From Lysinibacillus_B sp036662795 (lineage in GTDB: Bacteria; Bacillota; Bacilli; Bacillales_A; Planococcaceae), in assembly GCF_036662795.1 (NCBI RefSeq), contig NZ_JBAFWZ010000051.1, positions 1 to 6,375 of the forward strand: a stretch of DNA of 6,375 nt, written 5' to 3'. The notes under the pieces were generated by a model. It was given only the letters and a program-made list of their open reading frames with translations. It ran no database searches and was not told the DNA's origin. This document shows, piece after piece, positions 6,231 to 6,375 of this stretch. A program made the translations under genes and the position numbers. Positions within the stretch are counted from its first letter, which is position 1; each line of letters opens with the position of its first letter.

Positions 6231-6270
6231 GCTTTTTATGATAGTTTTGATTGGTCTTAGGTTTTTTTAG

Positions 6271-6375
6271 TCGGTTACGTTTTTGCGGGTGGGGCTGGCT
6301 TTTGTTCGGATAGACTCTCGTTTTGTGCGGATAGCTACTCCTTTTGTTCGGATAGACCTCGCTTTTGTGCGGATA
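6271..6375. repeat. 21-bp intergenic tandem repeat, cut by window edge
   Basis: On the minus strand, units start at 6375, 6354, 6333 and 6312 with a strict 21-bp period. The core is TATCCG(C/A)ACAAAA followed by 8 variable bases. The C and A forms alternate, so the true period is 42 bp. A degenerate fifth unit covers 6291-6271 (cacccgcaaaaac...). The array runs off the right edge. Similar short tandem arrays occur between genes in some Bacillaceae. Because 21 is a multiple of 3, one frame stays open through the whole array (residues YPHK/YPNK plus three). That is a property of the repeat and not proof of a gene. Confidence 0.85.

Noticed and set aside
6271..6375. CRISPR array
   Set aside because: The period is only 21 bp, the variable part is 8 bp, and there is no repeat-spacer structure of CRISPR size or any cas gene.

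Overview
The window is a stretch of low-GC Firmicutes chromosome. All seven protein genes lie on the minus strand, in the order comFA, comFC, yvyF, flgM, flgN, flgK, flgL. This is the competence/late-flagellar block known from Bacillus subtilis (comFA-comFB-comFC-yvyF-flgM-yvyG-flgK-flgL), but with no comFB. The AT-rich genes, strong AGGAGG ribosome sites and protein sequences fit Bacillaceae or Planococcaceae. The intergenic repeats at both ends make me favour a Lysinibacillus/Solibacillus-like organism, but that is inference.

Layout, read along the minus strand from the right edge. From 6375 to 6183 there is a 21-bp tandem repeat that continues off the window, followed by phased A-tracts and a strong Shine-Dalgarno site. 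comFA (6182-4770) overlaps comFC (4777-4178) by 8 nt. A 130-nt gap with a plausible sigma-A promoter leads to yvyF (4047-3631). An intrinsic terminator follows at 3623-3587. After a further stretch with a SigD-like promoter come flgM (3425-3165), flgN (3149-2643), flgK (2574-1051) and flgL (998-72). The flgL stop codon sits inside a perfect 18-bp hairpin, and beyond it GC-rich 46-bp repeats run off the left edge.

How the genes work together: ComFA and ComFC act in DNA uptake during transformation. FlgM is the anti-sigma factor that holds SigD until the hook-basal body is built. FlgN is the export chaperone for FlgK and FlgL, the two hook-filament junction proteins. YvyF is a small zinc-ribbon protein of the same locus with no firmly assigned role. 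The terminator after yvyF and the separate promoter before flgM suggest that the competence part and the late-flagellar part can be transcribed separately.

The gene content is conventional and I see no undescribed multi-gene system. The unusual material is non-coding: the hairpin built from the 3' end of flgL, the two intergenic repeat families, and a frame that stays open through the 21-bp repeats into comFA. No gene-free stretch exceeds about 210 bases.
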